Positions 26,740-34,944 of a stretch of DNA of 64,000 nucleotides are shown piece by piece. Position 1 is the first letter of the stretch, and each line of letters begins with the position of its first letter. This stretch comes from Aestuariibaculum sediminum (GTDB lineage: Bacteria > Bacteroidota > Bacteroidia > Flavobacteriales > Flavobacteriaceae): positions 804,314 to 868,313 of the forward strand of contig NZ_JACVXB010000001.1 in NCBI RefSeq assembly GCF_014596945.1, read 5' to 3'. The notes under the pieces were generated by a model, which did no database searches, had not been told where the DNA came from, and worked only from the letters and a program-made list of their open reading frames with translations. The translations under genes and the position numbers were made by a program.

Positions 26740-28755
26740 CTAATTAATACTCTGAGCCTCGGTTACTAAAATAGGGTTTTTGTCTTCTAAAGCTTTATCT
26801 ATAAATTCCTGAACTTCGCTATTTTTTTCTAAACCATTATCCAATAAAACACCTAAAGTAAGCGTCACGGCGATTCGTGTTCCAACTTTTTTAATAGCCG
26901 TATTGAATAACGGTTGAAGTTCTTCGTAACGTACCTCTTTAGCTAATTCTAAAATCTCAGTTTTTACTTTTCGCTGTTTAGCTTCGGGTAAATTGGTGTA
27001 TTTTTTACCCAATTGCTGAATAACATCAATAGCTTTTTTCTTTGGTGGCTGATTTTTTGGCTTAGTATTTTGATTATTATTTTGCGAATTAGCTGGTTTT
27101 TGTTTTGCCCAAGTGTCGCGTAAACCAACCGTTTTATTAAATACTAATTTATCCGACGTTGAATCATTATCTACATTAAAATACCCCAGACGTTGGAACT
27201 GGAATCGGTCGCCGATTTTAGCATCAACTAAACTTGGTTCGACGTAAGCTTCAATAAGTTTTAAGGACTTCGGATTTAAAAATTCCATAAAATCTTTATC
27301 CTGATGACTGTCGGGAGCTTCATCCATAAACAAACGATCATATTCTCTAACTTCGGCTTTAACCGCATGTTTTATAGATACCCAATGCAACGTTCCTTTT
27401 ACTTTTTTAGCCGTGTCTTCGGAATAGGTACAATGAATTTCAGTGATCTCACCGTTATCATCTTTAACTATACTATTCGCTTGAATGATATACGCATTTT
27501 TAAGACGCACTTCACCACCTAATTTCAAACGGAAAAACTTACTTCCTGCTTCTTCTTTAAAATCGTCTTTTTCAATATAAATTTCTCTAGAAAAAGGCAC
27601 TTTTCTAAATCCGGCGCTTTCGTCTTCCTGATTGTTTTCGGCATCTAACCACTCTTCTTTGCCTTCCGGATAATTAGTAATAACCACTTTAACCGGGTTT
27701 AAAACCGCCATAACACGCGGTGCGGTTTTGTTTAAATCTTCGCGAATACAGAATTCTAAAAGTGATACATCGATAACATTATCTCGTTTAGCTACCCCTA
27801 CGGTTTCAACAAATTTTCTTAATGCCGCAGGTGTATAACCACGACGGCGTAACCCTGAAATAGTAGGCATACGCGGGTCGTCCCAACCAGCAACCACTTT
27901 ATCATTAACCAATTGTAGTAATTTGCGCTTACTCATAATGGTATAACTTAAGTTTAAACGGGCAAACTCACGTTGTTTAGGTAATAACGGATATTCGTTT
28001 TTACTATAATTATAAACCTGCTCTTTAAACCAGTTGTATAATTCACGGTGAGGCTTAAATTCTAGAGAACATAACGAATGTGATACCTGTTCTAAATAAT
28101 CACTTTCGCCATGGGTCCAGTCGTACATTGGGTAAATACACCAATCGTTTCCTGTACGGTGATGGTGCTTTTTCATAATACGATACATTATAGGATCGCG
28201 CATAAGCATATTGGGATGCTGCATATCTATTTTAGCACGCAAAATATGTTCACCTTCATTAAACTCACCAGCTTTCATTCGTTCGAACAAATCTAAATTT
28301 TCCTCAATGGTACGATTTCTGTAAGGCCCATCTACACCAGGTTGTGTTGGAGTTCCTTTTTGTTCGGCCATGGCTTCGCTAGTTTGCGAATCCACATACG
28401 CTTTTCCGTCTTTAATTAATTGAACCGCCCAGTCGTATAACTGCTGAAAATAATCTGAAGAATACAGTTCTTTATCCCATTTATAACCCAACCAGGCCAC
28501 ATCTTCTTTAATTGCATCGACATATTCCTGCTCCTCCTTTGCTGGATTAGTATCATCGAAACGTAAGTTTACTGGCGCGCTATATTTTTCTCCTAAACCA
28601 AAGCTAATACCTATAGCTTTAGTATGACCAATATGTAAATAACCGTTTGGTTCTGGTGGAAATCGAAATCTAAGGTTGTTTTTTGGCATGCCATTAGCCA
28701 AATCCTCTTCTATAATTTGCTCTAAAAAATTGAGCGATTTTCTTTCTTCAGACAT
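26740..28755 (-). CDS. glnS: glutamine--tRNA ligase with C-terminal extension
   Basis: Class I synthetase charging tRNA-Gln, 671 residues. The HIGH motif is at residues 41-44 (FPPEPNGYLHIGHTKAI) and the KMSKS-like motif is IMSKRKL. The catalytic core and the two anticodon-binding beta-barrels end near residue 560, about the full length of E. coli GlnRS (roughly 550). An Asn/Gln/Lys/Pro linker (about 562-590) then leads into a helical domain of about 80 residues, the part often annotated as YqeY-like in Bacteroidota; in other proteins YqeY-like domains help tRNA binding. A TAATTTTG -7 box (minus strand) lies at 28786-28793. Together with gltX this means both Glu and Gln are charged directly. 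Confidence 0.97.
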   Translation of the reverse strand: MSEERKSLNFLEQIIEEDLANGMPKNNLRFRFPPEPNGYLHIGHTKAIGISFGLGEKYSAPVNLRFDDTNPAKEEQEYVDAIKEDVAWLGYKWDKELYSSDYFQQLYDWAVQLIKDGKAYVDSQTSEAMAEQKGTPTQPGVDGPYRNRTIEENLDLFERMKAGEFNEGEHILRAKIDMQHPNMLMRDPIMYRIMKKHHHRTGNDWCIYPMYDWTHGESDYLEQVSHSLCSLEFKPHRELYNWFKEQVYNYSKNEYPLLPKQREFARLNLSYTIMSKRKLLQLVNDKVVAGWDDPRMPTISGLRRRGYTPAALRKFVETVGVAKRDNVIDVSLLEFCIREDLNKTAPRVMAVLNPVKVVITNYPEGKEEWLDAENNQEDESAGFRKVPFSREIYIEKDDFKEEAGSKFFRLKLGGEVRLKNAYIIQANSIVKDDNGEITEIHCTYSEDTAKKVKGTLHWVSIKHAVKAEVREYDRLFMDEAPDSHQDKDFMEFLNPKSLKLIEAYVEPSLVDAKIGDRFQFQRLGYFNVDNDSTSDKLVFNKTVGLRDTWAKQKPANSQNNNQNTKPKNQPPKKKAIDVIQQLGKKYTNLPEAKQRKVKTEILELAKEVRYEELQPLFNTAIKKVGTRIAVTLTLGVLLDNGLEKNSEVQEFIDKALEDKNPILVTEAQSIN

Positions 28756-28893
28756 ACGTGAATTTTATTTCAACTAAATAAGGCTCAAAATTACATAAAA
28801 ACAAGTTATTATAATGGAATATTGACTATAAGCGTAACAAAATTTAACTAAACGTTACTAATAATTTAAATCTTCTAAACCCCGTTATAAACA

Positions 28894-29100
28894 ATGAAAA
28901 ATACTAACTACATTTGCCCTAAATGTGCGAATAAAACTTTTGAAACTGGAGAAATACGTGCAACTGGTGGTACCTTGTCGAAAATTTTTGATGTTCAAAA
29001 CAAGAAATTCACTTCGGTAACCTGTTCCAATTGTACCTATACCGAGTTTTATAAAGCAAAAACCAGCGCATTAAGTAATATTTTTGATTTATTTACATAA
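28894..29100 (+). CDS. zinc-ribbon nucleic-acid-binding-like protein (DUF2082 type)
   Basis: Small protein of 68 residues. Two Cys pairs, CPKC (residues 8-11) and CSNC (44-47), form a zinc ribbon, and the sequence ETGEIRATGGTLSKIFDVQN matches the family described as nucleic-acid-binding Zn-ribbon. Function is not established. It ends 3 bp before the folB ATG, so both are on one message. Confidence 0.88.
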   Translation: MKNTNYICPKCANKTFETGEIRATGGTLSKIFDVQNKKFTSVTCSNCTYTEFYKAKTSALSNIFDLFT

Positions 29101-29103
29101 TCC

Positions 29104-29475
29104 ATGGGCATAATTAAAGTAGAAAATATTCGTGTATTTGCTTATCACGGATGTTTAAAAGAAGAAACTAAAATAGGTAGTGATTATCGTGTTGACTTAG
29201 AAGTAAAAGCCGACTTGCAACCTTCGGCAAAATCAGATCACTTAAAAGACACGGTAGATTACGTTTTATTAAATCGCATTATAAAAGAAGAAATGGCTAA
29301 ACCATCTCACCTTTTAGAAACGGTAGCTCGCCGAATTTTAGACCGAATTTTTAAAGAAGATGCTTTAGTGAGAAAAGCGACCGTTTGGGTAAGTAAATTA
29401 AATCCTCCCATTGGTGGTGATGTAGAAAAAGTAACTATCAAGATGATAGACCGACGCAAAACTGTTCAGGATTAA
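29104..29475 (+). CDS. folB: dihydroneopterin aldolase
   Basis: Folate-pathway enzyme (123 residues) that converts 7,8-dihydroneopterin to 6-hydroxymethyl-dihydropterin and glycolaldehyde. Typical features are the start IKVENIRVFAYHGCLKEETKIG with the Tyr-His-Gly active-site region, DTVDYVLL, and HLLETVARRI with the catalytic Glu. The length equals that of the family. It is co-transcribed with the upstream zinc-ribbon gene. Confidence 0.95.
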   Translation: MGIIKVENIRVFAYHGCLKEETKIGSDYRVDLEVKADLQPSAKSDHLKDTVDYVLLNRIIKEEMAKPSHLLETVARRILDRIFKEDALVRKATVWVSKLNPPIGGDVEKVTIKMIDRRKTVQD

Positions 29476-29571
29476 CATACTATCTACCCGCTACTTGTTA
29501 ATTTTTTATTTTTAAATAAAGCCGGAGTTAATTTTAATCTCTATTATCGATTAAAAATTAATTTTAAGCTA

Positions 29572-29600
29572 TTGTAAAGTCTTATTTTTTTTTACATTTG
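29572..29600 (+). promoter_or_regulatory. Bacteroidota-type promoter for tRNA-Cys
   Basis: TTG (29572-29574), 18-base spacer, TACATTTG (29593-29600): a very good fit to the TTG/TAnnTTTG pattern. The tRNA begins 80 bp downstream, leaving a leader of about 70 bases to be processed. Confidence 0.75.
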
Positions 29601-29679
29601 CATCCGCTTAACGGCAGTACATATATTTTTTGTAGATTTACTTCGTAATCGAAATTAATATCGTTGCAGTTAATTTAAT

Positions 29680-29751
29680 GGCGTCGTGGCCGAGGGGCTT
29701 AGGCACAGGTCTGCAAAACCTGCTACAGCGGTTCGAATCCGCTCGACGCCT
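29680..29751 (+). tRNA. tRNA-Cys (anticodon GCA)
   Basis: A complete cloverleaf of 72 bases. The acceptor stem GGCGTCG pairs with CGACGCC (29744-29750), with a U discriminator. The anticodon stem CAGGT / ACCTG encloses CTGCAAA, so the anticodon is GCA. The T-arm carries GGTTCGAATCC. The 3' CCA is not encoded. Confidence 0.97.
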
Positions 29752-29754
29752 CAA

Positions 29755-29789
29755 CAAAAAAACCTTCAAGAAATCTTGAAGGTTTTTTT
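29755..29789. terminator. bidirectional intrinsic terminator
   Basis: Perfect stem AAACCTTCAAG / CTTGAAGGTTT with a 4-base loop, A-run before and T-run after. It ends the tRNA-Cys transcript and also the convergent LysE-family gene (stop 29788). Confidence 0.93.
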
Positions 29790-30468
29790 AATTTATAGGA
29801 TTAATCTTCTCTAATCTTTCCTTAATCAATTCCTTTTCTTTCGGAAAGAATCCCTGTGTAAGTAATAATACACCGAATCCTAAAATTACTAAGGCAATTA
29901 TTTTTTTGGTTTTAAATATTAAGCGTGGTGTTAAATGATGTCGCAGTTTTTTTGCAACGGCAATTTTTACTAAATCTATTAAAAAATAAACTATTAAAAT
30001 AGTCGCCAAAAAAATAATTACCCCATCTTTTGATGTGGTTAGCGTATTTCCTAATACAATAAACGCCACCCAGCCTAACAGTACCCCAATATTGATAAAA
30101 TTAAGAAGGAAACCTTTTAAAAATAATTTTCCATAACCCTTTTTTATCTGTACTTTATGATATTCACGCACGATTTCACGAAACGATTTTGAAGTTTTCA
30201 TAAATGAAATAATACCGTATACAACCAATAGTACGCCACCGAAAATTAAAAAGTTTGGATCGTCTTTTATTTTATCCAGTAGTTTATTAGTACTAAAAAA
30301 TGCTACAAAAATAAAAACGACATCGGCTAACATAACGCCTAAATCAAAAATTAAGGCACTTTTAAATCCTTTAGTAATGCTCGTTTCAAGAAGTACAAAA
30401 AAAACAGGACCTATAGTAAATGCTAACACAATTCCAAAAGGAATAGCGGCTAAAATATCATCAAACAT
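29788..30468 (-). CDS. LysE/RhtB family transporter
   Basis: Inner-membrane exporter family protein of 226 residues with about six transmembrane helices. The N-terminal AAIPFGIVLAFTIGPVFFVLLETSITKGFKSAL is the LysE pattern (the GPVFF region of helix 1; split here as AIPFGIVLAFTIGPVFF and the following residues). LysE-type carriers export amino acids or similar small molecules; substrate unknown here. The gene stands alone, between convergent tRNA-Cys and a head-GIN gene on the same strand. Confidence 0.85.
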   Translation of the reverse strand: MFDDILAAIPFGIVLAFTIGPVFFVLLETSITKGFKSALIFDLGVMLADVVFIFVAFFSTNKLLDKIKDDPNFLIFGGVLLVVYGIISFMKTSKSFREIVREYHKVQIKKGYGKLFLKGFLLNFINIGVLLGWVAFIVLGNTLTTSKDGVIIFLATILIVYFLIDLVKIAVAKKLRHHLTPRLIFKTKKIIALVILGFGVLLLTQGFFPKEKELIKERLEKINPIN

Positions 30469-30550
30469 AATTATGCGAGAGTTTCAACACAAAGTAAAGA
30501 AATATATTTTATAAATTAAATGTTAGACCGCTACACAGGTAGATTTTAGC

Positions 30551-30580
30551 AAAAAAAAACCGATAATTATGTTACCGGTT
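30551..30580 (-). terminator. probable intrinsic terminator of the head-GIN gene
   Basis: On the minus strand AAACCGGTAA and TTATCGGTTT form a hairpin with one mismatch, followed by a run of T. It lies 27 bp after the stop codon. Confidence 0.8.
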
Positions 30581-30606
30581 TATCATCTATATTGAAAATA
30601 AGATTG

Positions 30607-31281
30607 TTAATTCATTCGATGCACTTTCCCTCCTATAACAGTCGTTTCGTTAATAGTTGTTGGTTTTCCATAAATATAAACATTTCCACCAGCACGTACG
30701 GTTGCATCGACCTGCTCAGAAGCTCTTACATAAGCTTCGCCTGCCGCATTTATGGTTACATCGGTATATTTAGTTTCTAAATGAGTACCTTTAAAAACGC
30801 CACCAGTTCTTAAAGCAACAGTTTGCTCTTTAGCGGTTCCTTTTGTTTCAACAATACCTCCAGTTACTGCTTTTGTGTTTACAACTGAAACATTAATTGG
30901 AACTTTAATAATACCACCTTCCTGAGCACGTAAATTAACTTCAAACTGTTTTATTTCATCATCGCTTTCAACTTTAGATCCTTCATTTACATCAATAGTA
31001 TCAAAAGAAGTATAATACAAAGTTACATTTGTAGCATCGCCATCAAAAAGTTTTTCGAATTCCATTTTAATCTTTAAAACACCGTTTTTATTATTAAAAA
31101 CCACGTTGTTTTTATTTTTACCAGAAATTACGGCCTTATTTTCATTAGCCTTTACCAGTTTCACCTGAATTAAATCGTATACTTTTAATTCGTTGAATTC
31201 TCCAATTTCCGTTTCAACGGGTGCTTGAGCGTAAATGATTGTTGTTATACAAAAAACGAATAGTTTTATTAAGGTTTTCAT
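30607..31281 (-). CDS. head-GIN domain (DUF2807) exported protein
   Basis: Protein of 224 residues. A signal peptide (MKTLIKLFVFCITTIIYA) precedes a right-handed beta-solenoid-like domain with repeated V-x-S-x-G-x-I patterns (AQEGGIIKVPINVSVVNTKA; GGIVETKGTAKEQTVALRTG). This is the putative auto-transporter adhesin head-GIN fold common in Bacteroidota; function is not established. In front of it is a 336-bp gap filled with repeats, which must also hold its promoter. Confidence 0.85.
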   Translation of the reverse strand: MKTLIKLFVFCITTIIYAQAPVETEIGEFNELKVYDLIQVKLVKANENKAVISGKNKNNVVFNNKNGVLKIKMEFEKLFDGDATNVTLYYTSFDTIDVNEGSKVESDDEIKQFEVNLRAQEGGIIKVPINVSVVNTKAVTGGIVETKGTAKEQTVALRTGGVFKGTHLETKYTDVTINAAGEAYVRASEQVDATVRAGGNVYIYGKPTTINETTVIGGKVHRMN

Positions 31282-31366
31282 TTGTAATTAAAATTTTAAT
31301 TTAGGAGTGATTTTATCAATAATTGTACCGTAGTAAATATGGTTTTGGATTTTTATTAAAAACAAT

Positions 31367-31421
31367 AAATTTAAGAGTTCTTGATACAATTTTTCGTTCT
31401 TCGAAATTACTTGAACTGACG
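31367..31421. repeat. intergenic repeat, degenerate copy B
   Basis: On the minus strand it reads CGTCAGTTCAAGTAATTTCG ... AAATTGTATCAAGAACTCT. It is a degenerate version of copy A (31487-31548), about 66 bp away in the same orientation. The AGTTC(G/A)AGT and GTAT(C/T)(A/G)AGAAC ends are imperfect inverted copies of each other, giving a hairpin. Confidence 0.7.
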
Positions 31422-31486
31422 CTTCAGTTTTACAAAGTCTTTTTAAGTTATTTACCCTGCCAAAGGATAGTAGCAGCAGCTTTTTT

Positions 31487-31548
31487 AAAATTAGGTTCTC
31501 AATACAAATTTTTCTCATTTTCAATCGAAAAATTCACTCGAACTGACG
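31487..31548. repeat. intergenic repeat, copy A
   Basis: On the minus strand it reads CGTCAGTTCGAGTGAATTTT ... AAATTTGTATTGAGAACCTA. Same layout as copy B, with imperfect inverted ends. The 336-bp gap between the head-GIN gene and rnr holds these two copies and the GGCTTGCCATTCGCCTT block; no gene is supported. Confidence 0.75.
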
Positions 31549-31550
31549 AA

Positions 31551-31597
31551 TTTTACAAAACTACAGCGGATAGCGCTGTGGCTTGCCATTCGCCTTA
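31551..31597. repeat. block shared with the repeat downstream of glnS
   Basis: TTTTACAAAACTACAGCGGA ... GGCTTGCCATTCGCCTT closely matches 26687-26733. Both lie directly after the stop codon of a minus-strand gene (rnr here, glnS there) and in the same orientation. Confidence 0.75.
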
Positions 31598-31617
31598 ATG
31601 TTTATTTGAAATAAAAA

Positions 31618-33810
31618 TTATTCATTTTCATATTTACCAATAAGGTTAAAATCGAGATGTTTTTTAACCAAATCGGTATTTTTAACTTTTACCACAACCT
31701 CGTCACCTAACTGATACATATTTTTTGTCGATCGACCTATCATGGCATACAAATCCTGATCGAAAGCATAATGGTCGTCGTTCATATCACGAACACTTAC
31801 CATACCTTCACATTTATTTTCGATAATTTCGACATAAATTCCCCAGTCGGTAACACCAGATATTACACCAACAAAATTTTGATCTTTGTGATCTTCCATA
31901 AACCGAATTTGCATGTATTTTATAGAATCGCGTTCGGCTTTAGTGGCTAAATTTTCCATATCGCTGGAATGTTTACACTTATCTTCGTAAGCCTCTTCAT
32001 TAGCCGATTTTCCACCATCGAGGTAATGTTGTAATAAGCGATGCGCCATCACATCGGGGTAACGACGAATAGGTGATGTAAAATGGCTGTAATAATCAAA
32101 AGCCAGTCCGTAATGCCCAATATTATGCGTTGTATATTCGGCTTTACTCATACTTCTTATGGTAAGCGTATCAACTAAATTTTGCTCCTTTTTACCAACA
32201 ACTTCACTTAATAAATTATTTAACGAAGCCGATGTGGTTTTTCTATCTTTAAAATTTAGTTTGTATCCAAACTTCGAAACGATGCCTTGTAAGTTTGCAA
32301 GTTTACTCACATCTGGCTCATCATGAACTCGATAAACAAATGTTTTTTTCGGCGATTGTTTTCCTATAAACTCAGCAACTTTTCGATTGGCTAACAACAT
32401 AAATTCTTCAATAAGTTTATTAGCGTCTTTACTGGTTTTGAAAAATACACCAATTGGATTTGCCTCTTCGTCAAGATTAAATTTTACTTCCACTTTATCG
32501 AACGAAATGGCACCGTTGCGCATGCGTTTGTTGCGCATTTTTTTCGCCAGTTCGTCCATTTTTAAAATGGCTTCTGCTATTTTTTCATCGGTTTGATATG
32601 CTTTACCAGTTAACGACACCTCTTGCGGAATTTCATTTGTTTTTGATTCGATGATAGCCTGAGCTTCTTCGTAAGCAAAACGCGCATCGCTATAAGTTAC
32701 AGTTCTACCAAACCACTGGTTTTTAATTTCGCATTTATCATTCATTTGAAAAACAGCCGAAAACGTATATTTTTCTTCATGTGGACGTAGCGAACAAGCG
32801 TTGTTAGAAAGTACTTCTGGTAACATAGGTACTACCCTATCAACTAAATAAACAGAGGTTGCCCGTTCGTAAGCTTCATCATCTAAAACTGTACCTTCCT
32901 TAACGTAATGCGATACATCGGCAATATGAATTCCTATTTCATACAAACCATCTTTAAGTAAGGTAAAGGATAAGGCATCATCGAAATCTTTAGCATCTTT
33001 TGGATCGATAGTAAAGGTTAAATCGTTACGCATATCGCGACGCCTGGCAATTTCTTCTTTGGTTATTGAAGTATCTAAATCATTAGCAAATTTTTCAACT
33101 TCATAAGGAAATTCAAAAGGCAAACCATATTCTGCTAAAATCGCATGAATTTCTGTATTATGTTCTCCTGGTTTTCCTAAAACTTCAATAACTTTTCCAT
33201 AAGGTGAATCGGCTTTCTCTGGCCAATCTTCCAATCGAACTAAAACTTTATCGCCATCTTCAGCTTTATTAACCTTGTTAATCGGGATAAAAATATCTTT
33301 ATACATTTTATTGCTGTCGGCAATAACGAATGCATACTTCTCATGAAGCTGAATAACGCCCACGTATTCGTTTTTCTCTCGTTTTATGATATTGACTATC
33401 TCTCCTTCAATTTTACCGCGTTTACGGCGCTTATACACGTAAAATTCAACTTCGTCTCCATTTAATGCTTTATTGATATTATTTGAAGCTATAAACACGT
33501 CCTCATCGAAGTCATCGCAAATAACGTATCCAGTCCCTTTGCCTGAGAGATCTAAAATACCTGTATGGTATTCGGTATTAATAACAGCTTTAAATTTACC
33601 GCGTTCTACTTCTTCTATTTCCTTTTTACCTTGTAGGTCGCGTAATTTTTTTATAATTTGATTTCGGCTACTGGCATCATTAACGCCTAACTTTGCAGCA
33701 ATTTGTTTATAGTTGAAAGTTTGATTTCTTTCTTTTTTTAAAATACTAAGAATGGTATTTGATAGGTTGGAAATACCTTTTTTCGATTTCCTTTTTCTTT
33801 TTTTACTCAT
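31618..33810 (-). CDS. rnr: ribonuclease R
   Basis: 3'-to-5' exoribonuclease of 730 residues that degrades structured RNA, also acting in rRNA and tmRNA-linked decay. An N-terminal helix-turn-helix region rich in Lys/Arg (about 1-65) precedes two cold-shock-type domains (about 75-230). The RNB catalytic domain (about 250-585) has the metal-binding Asp cluster in TIDPKDAKDFDDALSF, and a C-terminal S1 domain (about 640-725) contains VGVISGVTDWGIYVEI. Full length. A -7-like box (TAACTTTG, minus strand) is at 33904-33911. The gene diverges from rpiB across the origin-like gap. Confidence 0.97.
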   Translation of the reverse strand: MSKKRKRKSKKGISNLSNTILSILKKERNQTFNYKQIAAKLGVNDASSRNQIIKKLRDLQGKKEIEEVERGKFKAVINTEYHTGILDLSGKGTGYVICDDFDEDVFIASNNINKALNGDEVEFYVYKRRKRGKIEGEIVNIIKREKNEYVGVIQLHEKYAFVIADSNKMYKDIFIPINKVNKAEDGDKVLVRLEDWPEKADSPYGKVIEVLGKPGEHNTEIHAILAEYGLPFEFPYEVEKFANDLDTSITKEEIARRRDMRNDLTFTIDPKDAKDFDDALSFTLLKDGLYEIGIHIADVSHYVKEGTVLDDEAYERATSVYLVDRVVPMLPEVLSNNACSLRPHEEKYTFSAVFQMNDKCEIKNQWFGRTVTYSDARFAYEEAQAIIESKTNEIPQEVSLTGKAYQTDEKIAEAILKMDELAKKMRNKRMRNGAISFDKVEVKFNLDEEANPIGVFFKTSKDANKLIEEFMLLANRKVAEFIGKQSPKKTFVYRVHDEPDVSKLANLQGIVSKFGYKLNFKDRKTTSASLNNLLSEVVGKKEQNLVDTLTIRSMSKAEYTTHNIGHYGLAFDYYSHFTSPIRRYPDVMAHRLLQHYLDGGKSANEEAYEDKCKHSSDMENLATKAERDSIKYMQIRFMEDHKDQNFVGVISGVTDWGIYVEIIENKCEGMVSVRDMNDDHYAFDQDLYAMIGRSTKNMYQLGDEVVVKVKNTDLVKKHLDFNLIGKYENE

Positions 33811-34509
33811 GTAATTTCATTGATTCATTGTCATTTCCTAAGATACAGGAAATTCAGTTAAAAAATAGCTTAAATAAAAGCGAAGTATTTGCTATTTCTT
33901 CTTCAAAGTTACAATTAAAAATTTAAACTATGTTTAGCTTATGTTAAATTACAAAAACAGCCTCGAATATTAAAAAGTCATAATCACAACTATAAAACTT
34001 TAAAACCAAAGTTAAATATCGAGTTATCCACAATAGATATAATAATCATTTATCTTCTTTTAAAAATTAAAAAAAAATGATGTGTTATTATTGTCTGTTA
34101 ATATCTAGAATAACTTTTTTAGGATTGATTAGGAATATTTGTTCTTTACAAACTGTTAGAGGGATATTAACAGATAAAAGCATAGTTAAATAGCTAGTAA
34201 TAAAACGCTTTTAAACTACTATTAACAGTTGTTGATAACCGTTAGTAACAGCTTTTTTTTAATATTTAATTTTAATAATCATGTTTATATCACCCATTTT
34301 TTAGTCTTATAATTATGCTAAAAAAAGTAGACTTATTTTTTGGTGAACTGTTATTGATTTTTGATTGGAAAAAAAATTGAGAAAACAATAAATTATTTTT
34401 GAGTAAGTATTAACAGGTATTAACAAGTTGTTAATATACTATTACACAATTCACGTAAATCATTTTTAGTTAGTACTTTTGTATTGTTATTTACTTTAAT
34501 ATATAAACA
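33811..34509. other. 699-bp A+T-rich non-coding region with DnaA box and TATTAACA repeats (candidate oriC)
   Basis: The longest gap in the window, between divergent rnr and rpiB, with no plausible ORF. It contains a perfect DnaA box TTATCCACA (34024-34032), followed by TA-rich triplets, and a one-mismatch box TTATCAACA on the minus strand near 34213-34221. The word TATTAACA occurs at least six times on either strand (near 34098, 34158, 34217, 34407-34435), including the inverted pair TCTGTTAATATC / GATATTAACAG. Base composition is extreme, with long A and T runs. These are features of a replication origin, but they are not proof; a long regulatory region or degraded sequence is possible. Confidence 0.45.
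34474..34481 (+). promoter_or_regulatory. -7 promoter box of the rpiB operon
   Basis: TACTTTTG, 28 bp before the rpiB ATG, matches TAnnTTTG; the -33 element is unclear. Confidence 0.5.
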
Positions 34510-34944
34510 ATGAATATTTCTATAGGAAACGATCATGCCGGAACCGATTATAAATTTGCTATTGTAAAGCATTTAGAATCAAAAGGTTTTACTGTAAAAA
34601 ATTATGGTACCGATAGTGACAGTAGTGTAGATTATGCCGATTTTGTACATCCAGTTGCTACCGATGTTGAGAATAAAGATGCCGATTTTGGAATCTTAAT
34701 TTGCGGTAGTGCTAATGGTGTGGCAATGACTGCTAATAAACACCAAAAAATACGTGCTGGATTATGTTGGAACAAGGAGATTGTACATTTAATTCGTAGT
34801 CATAATAATGCTAACATTTTATGTATTCCAGCAAGATTTACAGCTATCCAACAAGCTATTGAAATGGTGGATGTGTTTTTAAATACCGAATTTGAAGGTG
34901 GCAGACATCAAACACGTATTGATAAAATACCTTTATCTTGCTAA
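34510..34944 (+). CDS. rpiB: ribose-5-phosphate isomerase B (RpiB/LacA/LacB family)
   Basis: Interconverts ribose 5-phosphate and ribulose 5-phosphate in the pentose phosphate pathway. 144 residues, the family length. The opening ISIGNDHAGTDYK has the substrate-binding Asp/His. The catalytic Cys is about residue 65 in GILICGSANGVAMTANK, and the His of RSHNNANI is near residue 98. The stop codon directly abuts the ATG of the CDF transporter (TAAATG). Confidence 0.95.
   Translation: MNISIGNDHAGTDYKFAIVKHLESKGFTVKNYGTDSDSSVDYADFVHPVATDVENKDADFGILICGSANGVAMTANKHQKIRAGLCWNKEIVHLIRSHNNANILCIPARFTAIQQAIEMVDVFLNTEFEGGRHQTRIDKIPLSC

Noticed and set aside
31282-31617. ORFs of 78 codons (minus) and 91 codons (plus) in the gap before rnr's 3' end
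   Set aside because: They lie across the hairpin repeats, have no signal or motif, and are explained by the repeat sequence.
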